Assembly (NCBI GenBank): GCA_017608295.1
Contig: JAFCGF010000023.1
Location: forward strand, 1-54,208
Direction: 5' to 3'
From: Candidatus Woesearchaeota archaeon
Lineage (GTDB): Archaea; Nanoarchaeota; Nanoarchaeia; Woesearchaeales; JAGVZT01
Length of the DNA: 54,208 bases
Numbering within the stretch: the stretch's first letter is position 1; every line of letters starts with the position of its first letter. The position numbers were made by a program, and so were the translations under genes. The notes beneath the pieces were generated by a model. That model searched no databases. It had not been told where the DNA came from and was given only the letters and a program-made list of their open reading frames with translations. Positions 7,978 through 16,093 of the stretch are shown piece after piece.

Positions 7978-8976
7978 ATGCAACTAAAAGATAAGAACGT
8001 ATTAATAACAGGTGCTGGTGGATTTATTGGAAGCCACCTGACGGAATTGCTTGTAAAAGAAGGATGCAAGGTGAGGGCTTTTGTCCATTACAACTCTGGG
8101 AACAGGTGGGGTTGGATTGACTCTTTTTCAGATGAATTGAAAGAAAAGATAAAGATATTTTCCGGTGACATCATTGACCCTTATGGCGTGCGTGAGGCAA
8201 TGGAGGGAATTGATGTGGTCTTTCATCTTGCTGCCCTTATTGGCATTCCATACTCTTATCACTCTCCGGATATTTACATAGAGACCAATGTGAAAGGGAC
8301 CTTAAATGTGTTACAGGCGGCCCGGTCTATGAGTGTTGAGCGGGTCATCCAAACCTCCACCAGTGAAGTATACGGGACGGCACAGCAGGTCCCAATCAGT
8401 GAGTTGCATCCTGTTAACCCGCAATCTCCCTATGCCGCGACTAAAGCTTCGGCCGACATGCTGGCGCTCTCTTTTTACAGGTCGTTTGATTTGCCAGTCA
8501 TTGTAGTCCGACCTTTTAATACCTACGGTCCGCGTCAATCAGCCCGGGCTGTTATCCCAACCATCATTACACAGATCGCCAGAGGGCATAAACTCATTTC
8601 ACTGGGAGATGTCACACCAACCCGTGATTTTAATTTTGTAAAGGATACCTGTCGTGGTTTCATGGAGCTCGCTGAATGCGATCAGGCACTCGGGGAGGTG
8701 GTTAATATCGGCTCCAATTATGAGATCAGCATTGAGGATACCTTCCGGCTGATCAACGAGCTGATGCAATCCAACGCCAGGTTATCACAGGACAACCAAC
8801 GGATTCGCCCGGAGAAATCGGAGGTTTTCCGGTTGTGGTGCGATAATTCCAAACTACATGCTTTGACCGGCTTCCAGCCGGAGTATTCCCTTTCTGACGG
8901 ACTCAGGATCACCATCGACTGGTTTGCCGATCCTGCAAATCTGGCATTATATAAGGAGACGATCTACAATGTTTGA
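7978..8976 (+). CDS. legB: UDP-GlcNAc 4,6-dehydratase-like SDR (LegB type)
   Basis: 332 aa extended short-chain dehydrogenase. The NAD motif TGAGGFIG is at residues 11-18, the catalytic pair Y152/K156 is in YAATK, and TSTSEVYGT supplies the catalytic Thr/Ser region. RPFNTYGPRQSARAVIPTII is the stretch I associate with LegB-type nucleotide-GlcNAc 4,6-dehydratases. The product would be the 4-keto-6-deoxy sugar used by the next gene. It overlaps that gene by 8 bases, indicating translational coupling. The LegB label rests on the LegC partner directly after it; a related WbpM/FlaA1-like activity on a different nucleotide is possible. Confidence 0.82.
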   Translation: MQLKDKNVLITGAGGFIGSHLTELLVKEGCKVRAFVHYNSGNRWGWIDSFSDELKEKIKIFSGDIIDPYGVREAMEGIDVVFHLAALIGIPYSYHSPDIYIETNVKGTLNVLQAARSMSVERVIQTSTSEVYGTAQQVPISELHPVNPQSPYAATKASADMLALSFYRSFDLPVIVVRPFNTYGPRQSARAVIPTIITQIARGHKLISLGDVTPTRDFNFVKDTCRGFMELAECDQALGEVVNIGSNYEISIEDTFRLINELMQSNARLSQDNQRIRPEKSEVFRLWCDNSKLHALTGFQPEYSLSDGLRITIDWFADPANLALYKETIYNV

Positions 8977-10108
8977 GAAAACCGTCAATTTTATCCGGGA
9001 AGTTTATCATACCCGCGAGTTCATTCCGATGCATGAACCCCGGTTCATTGGGAACGAGAAGAAGTACCTGAATGAATGCATTGATTCTACGTTCGTTTCA
9101 AGTGTGGGGAAATTTGTAGATCAGTTTGAAGCATTAATAGCAGAATATACTCAGGCGAAACGGGCTATTGCCATTGCCAATGGTACGGATGCATTGCATC
9201 TGGTCCTGAAATTATCAGGTGTGCAACAGGATCATGAGGTGATCACACAACCATTAACATTTATTGCTACCGCTAACGCGATTACCTATACCGGAGCCAC
9301 ACCGGTATTCATTGATGTGGATAAGGAGACCATGGGATTGTCGCCCGATGCGCTTGAAGATTTTTTAACACAATATGGAGATCCTGTGCCTGACGGCTGT
9401 ATCAATAAACTTTCCGGAAGAATCATCAGCGCCTGTCTCCCCATGCATACTTTCGGCCATCCGGCGAAGATCGATCGAATCGTTGAAATTTGTGATAGAT
9501 ACCGTATTCCGGTGATTGAGGATGCTGCTGAAAGTATTGGTTCAACATACAAAGGAAAACATACCGGAATCTTTGGGAAAGCAGGAATATTGAGCTTTAA
9601 CGGAAATAAAACAATCACTACCGGCGGAGGTGGAATGATCATCACGAATGATGAGGTGTTGGCGACACAGGCCAAGCACCTCTCCACACAGGCTAAAGTG
9701 TCGCATAAATGGGATATTATTCATGACCAGGTGGGATACAATTATCGTATGCCCAATATCAATGCCGCTCTGGGTGTGGCGCAAATTGAAAGTCTGGATT
9801 TTTTTATCCTGAAGAAGAGGGAACTGGCATCCACCTATCAAACGTTTTTTCGTGATCTTGATGTCGGTTTCTTTTCCGAACCGCAGGAAGCGCGGTCAAA
9901 TTACTGGGTCAATGCCCTCCTTTTTTCCGGCAGAGAGGAACGCGATGCTTTCCTTGAGTTTTCAAACAATCATGGTGTCATGACGCGCCCGGCATGGACC
10001 CTGATGAATCAGCTTGAGATGTATAAAGATTGCCTGACGATAGACATTCATAATGCTCAATGGCTTGAAGATCGTGTCGTGAATATTCCGAGTAGTGTAA
10101 TAGTGTGA
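8969..10108 (+). CDS. legC: PLP aminotransferase, LegC / UDP-4-amino-sugar family
   Basis: 379 aa from the ATG at 8969. A longer upstream frame exists but would overlap legB by 53 bases; MFEKTVNFIREVYHT is the family N terminus. DegT/DnrJ/EryC1 fold: GTDALHL, QPLTFIATANAI, VIEDAAESIGSTY, and the PLP lysine K214 in SFNGNKTITTGGGG. It transfers an amino group to the 4-keto sugar made by LegB, giving a UDP-4-amino-4,6-dideoxy-GlcNAc. The next gene would acetylate that amine, completing a bacillosamine-type route (PglF/E/D equivalents). No NeuB/LegI synthase or NeuC/LegG epimerase is in the window, so the route is not shown to reach legionaminate. Confidence 0.88.
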   Translation: MFEKTVNFIREVYHTREFIPMHEPRFIGNEKKYLNECIDSTFVSSVGKFVDQFEALIAEYTQAKRAIAIANGTDALHLVLKLSGVQQDHEVITQPLTFIATANAITYTGATPVFIDVDKETMGLSPDALEDFLTQYGDPVPDGCINKLSGRIISACLPMHTFGHPAKIDRIVEICDRYRIPVIEDAAESIGSTYKGKHTGIFGKAGILSFNGNKTITTGGGGMIITNDEVLATQAKHLSTQAKVSHKWDIIHDQVGYNYRMPNINAALGVAQIESLDFFILKKRELASTYQTFFRDLDVGFFSEPQEARSNYWVNALLFSGREERDAFLEFSNNHGVMTRPAWTLMNQLEMYKDCLTIDIHNAQWLEDRVVNIPSSVIV

Positions 10109-10118
10109 AAGCAGAATT

Positions 10119-10697
10119 ATGGAACCAATCATTTTAGTCGGCGGGGGAGGACATTGCAGGTCATGTATTGATGTGATTGAAAAAGAAGGAAAGTTCTCCA
10201 TCGCAGGAATTATTGATATGCCTGATAAGGTTGGGGAAGAGATACTGGGCTATCCAATTATCGGAACAGATGATGATCTGCCGGGAATGGCTGAAACGTA
10301 TCATTCGTTTCTTATTGCGATTGGCCAGATCCGGTCGGCTGAACCGCGAATAATCCTTTTTCATACGTTGAGTACCTTGAAGGTGAATTTGCCCGTTATC
10401 ATCTCTCCTTTATCCTATGTTTCAACATATGCCCGTATTGGAAAGGGCTCCATTGTCATGCATGGCGTGATCGTAAATTCGTGCGCTTCCATTGGTGAGA
10501 ATTGTATCATCAATACCAATAGCCTGATTGAGCATGATTCTGTTGTGGAGGATCATTGTCATATTGCTACGGGAGCTATTGTAAATGGTGGCGTATATAT
10601 AGGGAGTGGTTCTTTTATCGGGAGCGGAGCGGTGACAAAACAAAATTCCAGGGTCTCTCCTCATTCCTTTGTTAAAGCCAATTCAATCGTTAAATAA
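10119..10697 (+). CDS. PglD/NeuD-type sugar O/N-acyltransferase
   Basis: 192 aa. The N-terminal small Rossmann-like domain has VGGGGHCRSCIDVI, the hallmark of NeuD/PglD. A left-handed beta-helix of hexapeptide repeats follows from about residue 95 (IGKGSIVMHGVIVNSCASI, IGENCIINTNSLIEHD), where the HD is the usual catalytic His region. Predicted to transfer acetyl from acetyl-CoA to the 4-amine made by the LegC product. It starts 10 bases after legC ends. The length is normal for the family (about 190-215 aa). Confidence 0.87.
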   Translation: MEPIILVGGGGHCRSCIDVIEKEGKFSIAGIIDMPDKVGEEILGYPIIGTDDDLPGMAETYHSFLIAIGQIRSAEPRIILFHTLSTLKVNLPVIISPLSYVSTYARIGKGSIVMHGVIVNSCASIGENCIINTNSLIEHDSVVEDHCHIATGAIVNGGVYIGSGSFIGSGAVTKQNSRVSPHSFVKANSIVK

Positions 10698-10725
10698 TGC
10701 CAGATAAAAAATTGAGGAGCTTTTT

Positions 10726-11583
10726 ATGAAAAATATACTCATAACCGGATCTTCAGGGTTCATAGGCGCCAGACTTGTACAGCATTTAAAAAATAAGGGG
10801 GTCAGGGTCTTTGAGTTTGACATGCCTGATTTTGATATGACCAATGCTGATTGTTTTAAACCTTTCCTTGATGAGGACATCACACATGTTTGTCATCTTG
10901 CAGGGAAGACATTCGTGCCGGATAGCTGGAAGGATCCGGCGGAGTTTTACAGGATAAATTTACTGGGAACAATTAATGTATTAGAGTATTGTCGGCAAAA
11001 AAACGCTCGCTTAACCCACCTGAGTTCATATTTGTATGGTGAGCCTGAATATCTGCCCATTGATGAGAATCATATATTAAAAGCGAATAATCCCTATAGC
11101 CATAGTAAATTATTAGCTGATAATGCGTGTCGGTTTTACTTGAATAATTATGGTTTAAACGTATCAATATTGAGGGCCTTTAATGTGTATGGCCCTAACC
11201 AGAATGAAATTTTTCTTATCCCGAAGATCATTCGAAAAATCAAAAACGAGAACATGAATAGCATTGACGTTTTAGATTTAACACCAAAGAGAGACTTTAT
11301 CTATATTGATGATTTAATAGAAGCTATAGATAGTTCGTTAATCGGTCCTGAAGGAGTTTATAATGTGGGAAGCGGGTATTCAGTTAGTGTTGAAGAGTTA
11401 ATCAAAACAATTCAGGAAGTAACCGGGATTTACAAAGAATACTACTCATGTAATGAAACAAGACCGAATGAAATATTTGATCTATATGCTGATATTTCGA
11501 AAATTAAACGGCATCTCCACTGGGAGCCGAAAATTGATCTGAAAAGCGGTCTTTCTCTTTGCATTCAGCAATTTATGGATTAA
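10726..11583 (+). CDS. NAD-dependent sugar epimerase/reductase (extended SDR)
   Basis: 285 aa. TGSSGFIG near residue 8, the catalytic pair Y124/K128 in YSHSK, HLAGKTFV and FNVYGPNQNE. This is the general fold of 4-reductases and 4-epimerases acting on 4-keto or 4-hydroxy nucleotide sugars. It is 28 bases after the PglD-like gene. It may act on the LegB 4-keto product as a branch, or on a separate sugar; the sequence does not decide. GxxGxxG and YxxxK are intact. Confidence 0.85.
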   Translation: MKNILITGSSGFIGARLVQHLKNKGVRVFEFDMPDFDMTNADCFKPFLDEDITHVCHLAGKTFVPDSWKDPAEFYRINLLGTINVLEYCRQKNARLTHLSSYLYGEPEYLPIDENHILKANNPYSHSKLLADNACRFYLNNYGLNVSILRAFNVYGPNQNEIFLIPKIIRKIKNENMNSIDVLDLTPKRDFIYIDDLIEAIDSSLIGPEGVYNVGSGYSVSVEELIKTIQEVTGIYKEYYSCNETRPNEIFDLYADISKIKRHLHWEPKIDLKSGLSLCIQQFMD

Positions 11584-11645
11584 GTGATCAAATATGAATG
11601 AATAAGACTGACTGATACATGTATTTATAACACATACGATACGCA

Positions 11646-12314
11646 ATGAGTAAGTTATTAGTTGTTTCGGCACATCCTGATGATGAAACGATCAGTTGCG
11701 GAGGTACATTGCTGCGGCTTGCTGACGAAGGATGGGAGCTGTATTGGTTAATTCTTACAGATGTTTACCCTGGTTCAATCTGGTCAGACATCTTCATCGA
11801 GGCGAGAAAAGAGGAGATCCCTCAGGTTAGTTCTTTCTTTAATTTCAAGAAAACAGTTAACCTGGGATATCCTACAACCACCCTCGACGAGATCCCTTTA
11901 AATGATTTGCATAAAAGTATATCTCAGGTGATTTCTGAAATAACACCGGATTGGATCTTGTTGCCAAATCACTCTGACATCCATTCCGATCATCGCAGGG
12001 CTTTTGAAGCTACATTTAGCGCATGCAAGTCATTCCGGGCTCCTTACATTAAAAAAATATTGATGTACGAATGTATCTCTGAAACAGAATACGCCACACC
12101 ATTTCCTTCTTCTGCTTTTATCCCAAATTTCTATATGGATATCTCTGCTTATTTCAACAGGAAAATTGAAGGGGTTATGATCTATAAATCTGAAATAAAG
12201 AAGGCTCCCTTCCCTCGAAGCAAAGAGGTTATTGAAGCATTGGCAAGATTCAGAGGAAGTAGGATTGGTGTCGACTTTGCTGAATCATATATGAGCATTT
12301 TTGAATCATTTTAA
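11646..12314 (+). CDS. PIG-L/LmbE family de-N-acetylase
   Basis: 222 aa. Zinc motif AHPDDE at residues 9-14 and the distal HSDHRR near 113-118, with DWILLPNHSD between. The family removes N-acetyl groups from GlcNAc-type sugars or sugar conjugates. The gene lies 2 bases before a GNAT acyltransferase, which suggests a deacetylate-then-reacylate step on an amino sugar of this cluster. The substrate is inferred only. Confidence 0.9.
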   Translation: MSKLLVVSAHPDDETISCGGTLLRLADEGWELYWLILTDVYPGSIWSDIFIEARKEEIPQVSSFFNFKKTVNLGYPTTTLDEIPLNDLHKSISQVISEITPDWILLPNHSDIHSDHRRAFEATFSACKSFRAPYIKKILMYECISETEYATPFPSSAFIPNFYMDISAYFNRKIEGVMIYKSEIKKAPFPRSKEVIEALARFRGSRIGVDFAESYMSIFESF

Positions 12315-12316
12315 TT

Positions 12317-13273
12317 ATGGGACCTGTTCAATGTTATTTTGCTAACCCTCTTTCTTTGAATTTAATCAAGGAAACTTTTCAGGAATCCTTTCATCGAAGC
12401 TTTGATTCCGGATATTGGGAATGGAGATTTCTGAATAATCCCAATAGCGATAAAGTATATATCTCTTATATCATTGACAAAGGAATTTTAGCATCCTATT
12501 ATGCCGTCTCCCCATGCATTATTGAAAAAAATGGCAAAGAGCGCAAAATAGCGTTATCAAATATGACAATGACCCATCCTGCCTATCAGGGGAAGGGATT
12601 GTTTAAACAAATTGCCCTTTCTTTATTTGAACAGCTGAAACAAGATGGCTATCTTGGGGTGTTCGGCTTTGCCAACCAGAATTCACACTATGGATTCCGT
12701 AAGAATCTGGGCTGGATCGATCTCGCTTCATTGAATTCATTTCGGATATCCATTGATGAGTTCAGAAATGGAATGATAAAGGAAACCTGCAGGTTTACCT
12801 ATTCTCTTCAGCAAGTGGATGCAACCAGTTTTAATAATGTCTCATCATACCGATATTCGACATCATCTGTTAGTCTTTCACGAAATAAAGAGCATCTCCG
12901 CTGGCGATTCTCAGATAATCCTCAGAATGAGTATTCCCGGTTAATCCTGAAAGAAGGAGATCAGGATGCTGCTTTTCTTATAGTTAAATTTTATGGAGGG
13001 GCTATTGATGTAATGGAATTTTTTTATCACACGGTTTTTGAAAATGAGAAAGAGATGATATTGGGAGCAGCAATCGATTTTTTATTATCGAAGGCTGAGC
13101 ATATCAACATATGGTCGAATCTACATACAAAAGAGCATCTCTATCTTGAGAAACTGGGATTTCGGGAGAGAGAGTTCAGTACTTATTTCGGTGTGATCCC
13201 TTTTCATGATGATACGGCTCTTACCGATTATCATACATGGCATTACCGCTTCATGGATTCCGATGTATATTAA
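12317..13273 (+). CDS. GNAT-family acyltransferase
   Basis: 318 aa. The N-terminal half carries a GNAT fold with MTMTHPAYQGKGLFKQIA near residues 85-105 (acetyl-CoA P-loop QGKG) followed by GFANQNSHYGFRKNLGW. The C-terminal half (about 170-318) is a second domain containing NPQNEYSRLILKEGD. It follows the PIG-L gene by 2 bases and precedes a glycosyltransferase by 12, a tight cassette. Likely acylates an amino sugar; no closer family is recognised. A broken second copy of its C-terminal half lies at 14560-14932. Confidence 0.8.
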   Translation: MGPVQCYFANPLSLNLIKETFQESFHRSFDSGYWEWRFLNNPNSDKVYISYIIDKGILASYYAVSPCIIEKNGKERKIALSNMTMTHPAYQGKGLFKQIALSLFEQLKQDGYLGVFGFANQNSHYGFRKNLGWIDLASLNSFRISIDEFRNGMIKETCRFTYSLQQVDATSFNNVSSYRYSTSSVSLSRNKEHLRWRFSDNPQNEYSRLILKEGDQDAAFLIVKFYGGAIDVMEFFYHTVFENEKEMILGAAIDFLLSKAEHINIWSNLHTKEHLYLEKLGFREREFSTYFGVIPFHDDTALTDYHTWHYRFMDSDVY

Positions 13274-13285
13274 GCCGGTTTAACA

Positions 13286-14446
13286 ATGAAAGTGCTTTTT
13301 GTTAGCAATCTCAATTATATTCTCCCTTATCAGCTTATTGACGAGTTGAAAAAAACACCGGGTACTACCTATGAGATCCTGGGTGTTTCCGGGGGGAGGT
13401 TGCTGAAGAATCCTGATTTGCAGAGCTTCCGGCCCGTTCCGATTTCTGAGAACCGCATCAAAAAGAACCTGCTATTTCTGTTGAATTCCCTGAAAAGTGT
13501 TTTTATTTTGCTTTGCATGCCCCGACCAGACATCATCAATATTCATTATATCAATCCCTACTATTGTCTTTTCATACCTCTATTCAGGATTAAATCATCT
13601 GTATTGATTTCCAGTGTTTACGGAAGCGATTTTTACTTAATTGGTCGAATGGCCCAAAAGATGCAATCTTTTATTTACCGGTCCTGCCGTCATATTACAT
13701 TTTCCAATCAACAGATGGCGCAAGATTTCTCAGATATATTTCCCGAATTTCGGAAGAAGGTGACGCATTGCAGATTTGGATTAAGGAATCTCTCAAATAT
13801 AGATGCATTGGCGGGGGAAAAGAAGGTAGCCAGGCAGCTTCTGGGACTTCCCGGAGAGAAACTGATCGTCTCATGCGGGCATAGCGCAAATATCCGGGAG
13901 AGACAGGCAGAGATGATCCTGCATCTAAACCGGTTGCCGGATGAAATAAAGCAGAAGATCCTGTTGGTTTTTCCTTTCACTTATAATGCCATTCCGGACT
14001 TTGTCGATAGCATCCGCCATGCGCTCAGAAAATGTACAATATCTCACATTATCTTAACAGAATATTTTTCGGAAAAGCAGGTCGCTTCTTACCGGGTGGC
14101 ATGTGATCTGCTGATCTCAGTTCCAAGTTCAGATCAGATGACGAATTCTATGTTGGAGACCTTATACGCAGGTGGCGTGGTTCTCACAGGTGACTGGCTC
14201 CCTTACGATTTTCTGGATCAGAAAAAGATTAGTTACATGAAGATCTCTTCTTTGGAAGAACTGGCCCCCATAGTAGAAGATATTGTCCGTAAACTGGTTG
14301 CGGGAGAACCGGTGATAGATGCATCCCATAACCGGCAAGTCATCGGAGACCATTTCAGCTGGAAATCGTGCCGGAATGAATGGCTTTCTCTATTTTCAGC
14401 TTTGGAGAAAAATCAACATCTCAATAAAATGAATATATTTGTATAA
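13286..14446 (+). CDS. Glycosyltransferase, GT-B fold, copy 1
   Basis: 386 aa. The N-terminal domain starts MKVLFVSNLNYILPYQLIDEL; IINIHYINPYY and VYGSDFYL are typical of the acceptor domain of GT-B enzymes. The donor half has SCGHSANIRERQ, LLVFPFTYN, and SVPSSDQMTNSMLETLYAGG, which resembles the nucleotide-sugar binding E-x7-E region of family GT4. It is not a canonical GT4; it also recalls Fuc4NAc-type transferases, so donor and acceptor are unknown. Roughly half the residues match the second copy at 14966 by eye. Confidence 0.83.
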   Translation: MKVLFVSNLNYILPYQLIDELKKTPGTTYEILGVSGGRLLKNPDLQSFRPVPISENRIKKNLLFLLNSLKSVFILLCMPRPDIINIHYINPYYCLFIPLFRIKSSVLISSVYGSDFYLIGRMAQKMQSFIYRSCRHITFSNQQMAQDFSDIFPEFRKKVTHCRFGLRNLSNIDALAGEKKVARQLLGLPGEKLIVSCGHSANIRERQAEMILHLNRLPDEIKQKILLVFPFTYNAIPDFVDSIRHALRKCTISHIILTEYFSEKQVASYRVACDLLISVPSSDQMTNSMLETLYAGGVVLTGDWLPYDFLDQKKISYMKISSLEELAPIVEDIVRKLVAGEPVIDASHNRQVIGDHFSWKSCRNEWLSLFSALEKNQHLNKMNIFV

Positions 14447-14488
14447 CCGTCACAATGGATGAGAAAGCAGAAAATAGAGGGTAAAATG
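14447..14488. other. Short spacer before the IS scar
   Basis: Unassigned bases between the stop of glycosyltransferase copy 1 and the IS21-like terminal repeats. No coding or structural signal was seen. Confidence 0.3.
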
Positions 14489-14553
14489 GGGGTGGTCAAT
14501 TTAAATCGGGGCATAGGGTGGTCACTTTGGATTGGCCAAAAGGGGTCACTTTA
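14489..14553. mobile_element. IS21-family terminal end remnant
   Basis: Three repeats of GGGTGGTCAnTTT at 14490-14502, 14516-14528 and 14542-14552 (the last shortened to GGGGTCACTTT), spaced 26 and 24 bases apart. Multiple terminal repeats with a GTGGTCA core are the form I know from IS21-family ends in Bacteroidota. No transposase (istA/istB) remains. The homology to the GNAT gene starts directly after it, so the element probably cut the GNAT copy before most of it was lost. Confidence 0.6.
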
Positions 14554-14559
14554 CGCGGC

Positions 14560-14932
14560 TTGTGCAGACTTTCCCTTAATCCTCAAAATGAATATTTTAA
14601 GCTGATAATTAAAGAACATGATCTCTGCAAAGGAATCATTATTTTTAAAAAGCATACTGAATCAATCGATGTAATGGAGTTTTTTATCATCCGTTATATT
14701 CAAATGAGAAGCATGAAATTTTGTGGAAAGGCGTATCGTTTTACTTCGAGAAGAACCAAAAATAAATATCTGATCTAATTTGCACAGTGAGGAACATTTG
14801 TTCTTAGAAAAATTGGTTTTTCAAGAAAAGGAGTTCAATACTTTTTTTGGAGTCATCCCTTTTCAGGATAACCTTGATTTGATTCATTTTAAAAATTGGC
14901 ACTACATGTTTATGGATTCTGATATTTACTAA
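14560..14932 (+). pseudogene. Broken GNAT acyltransferase copy (C-terminal part only)
   Basis: The translation matches the C-terminal half of the GNAT at 12317. NPQNEYFKLIIKE corresponds to NPQNEYSRLILKE, SIDVMEFF to AIDVMEFF, INI-stop-SNLH to INIWSNLH (TGG to TGA), and the last 40 residues end WHYMFMDSDIY like WHYRFMDSDVY. The first part is in a different frame from the second, and at least three in-frame stops lie in the middle (about 14703-14777). The N-terminal two thirds are missing. Not functional as an enzyme. Confidence 0.88.
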
Positions 14933-14965
14933 CCTGCTTCAAAATCGTTGAAAACCAAGTAAAAC

Positions 14966-16093
14966 ATGAAGATTCTTTTCGTTGGTGATTTCAATCTTGT
15001 TTTATTACCCAATCTCATTTCAGAGTTGTCAAAAACACCAGGGAACACGTTTACTTTGCTTGGCGCGCTTTCCGGAAGGATCTATCCGGTTTCAGAACTT
15101 AATGTCTATTCAAAAACACATTATCCAAAGAACCGAAATAAGAAAAGGATCCTCTTCGGAATCAATCTATTGAGGAGTTTTTGGAAACTGGTTTTTATGA
15201 AACCTGTCGATATCATCAATATTCATTATGTCAATCCCTATTATTTGCTCTTTTTGCCACTATTTAAATGGAAAGCTGCATCACTTGTTTTGAATCTATA
15301 CGGCACTGATTTTTATCTGGCAAGAAGGAAAACAAGGTGGGCCCAATACTTTATTTTTAAAGCAACGGATCAATTTCTTTTTTCAAATCCACAGATGGCA
15401 AAAGATTTTATCCTGGAATTCCCTGCTTTTTCTGAGAAAGTCAGTATTTGTAGTTTTGGATTAAAGCTATTACCCAAAATTCATACTTTCGGCAACGCAA
15501 AAGATTCAGCGAAGCGGAAATTCCAATTTCCAACAGAAAAAATTATTATTTCTTGTGGACATAGTGCACATATCAGGGAGCGTCATATAGATATCATTAA
15601 ACAATTGACTAAGCTTCCTGATTCTCAAAAAAGAAAGATATTCCTGGTGTTTCCATTTACATATAACGTTACACCGGAATTTATTCACACTATCTCTGAC
15701 GCTATGAAAGATAGCAATATCTCCTACCATATAATTTCAGATTTTTTAGAAGAAGATGAGATTGCGGCATTCAGGGTTGCATGCGATGTGCTTATATCTG
15801 TTCCGAGTTCTGATCAAATGACAGCTTCCATGCTTGAGACCTTATATGCAGGAGGGGTTGTGATAACCGGAACATGGCTTCCATATAGTTTTCTTGATGA
15901 GAATAGAACGAGTTATATAAAAATATCTACCCTGAATGAATTGCCGGAAACATTGGATAAGGTAATACATACATTATCATCAGGAAAATCTGTTATTCAG
16001 GCACACAGGAACAAATCAATCATTGAAAGGCATTTCAGTTGGGAATATTGCCGAAAAAATTGGCTTACTCTATTTTCAGCTTCAAAGAAGTAG
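14966..16093 (+). CDS. Glycosyltransferase, GT-B fold, copy 2
   Basis: 375 aa paralogue of the gene at 13286, with collinear landmarks: MKILFVGDFN, IINIHYVNPYY, LYGTDFYL, SCGHSAHIRERH, FLVFPFTYN, SVPSSDQMTASMLETLYAGG. The reading frame is intact, unlike its GNAT partner, so the enzyme may still be selected for with a different sugar specificity. The C terminus is 11 residues shorter than copy 1 and overlaps the convergent minus-strand gene by 29 bases. It has no obvious promoter of its own and depends on read-through from 7935 or from inside the cluster. Confidence 0.83.
   Translation: MKILFVGDFNLVLLPNLISELSKTPGNTFTLLGALSGRIYPVSELNVYSKTHYPKNRNKKRILFGINLLRSFWKLVFMKPVDIINIHYVNPYYLLFLPLFKWKAASLVLNLYGTDFYLARRKTRWAQYFIFKATDQFLFSNPQMAKDFILEFPAFSEKVSICSFGLKLLPKIHTFGNAKDSAKRKFQFPTEKIIISCGHSAHIRERHIDIIKQLTKLPDSQKRKIFLVFPFTYNVTPEFIHTISDAMKDSNISYHIISDFLEEDEIAAFRVACDVLISVPSSDQMTASMLETLYAGGVVITGTWLPYSFLDENRTSYIKISTLNELPETLDKVIHTLSSGKSVIQAHRNKSIIERHFSWEYCRKNWLTLFSASKK

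Noticed and set aside
8924..8968. Earlier start of the aminotransferase
   Set aside because: It would overlap legB by 53 bases and lacks family resemblance; the ATG at 8969 fits.
7978..10697. Complete legionaminic acid pathway
   Set aside because: NeuB/LegI and NeuC/LegG types are missing from the window; only the bacillosamine-type portion is supported.
14518..14778. 86-codon protein
   Set aside because: It is the first part of a decayed GNAT copy plus IS end sequence; the start lies in the IS repeats.
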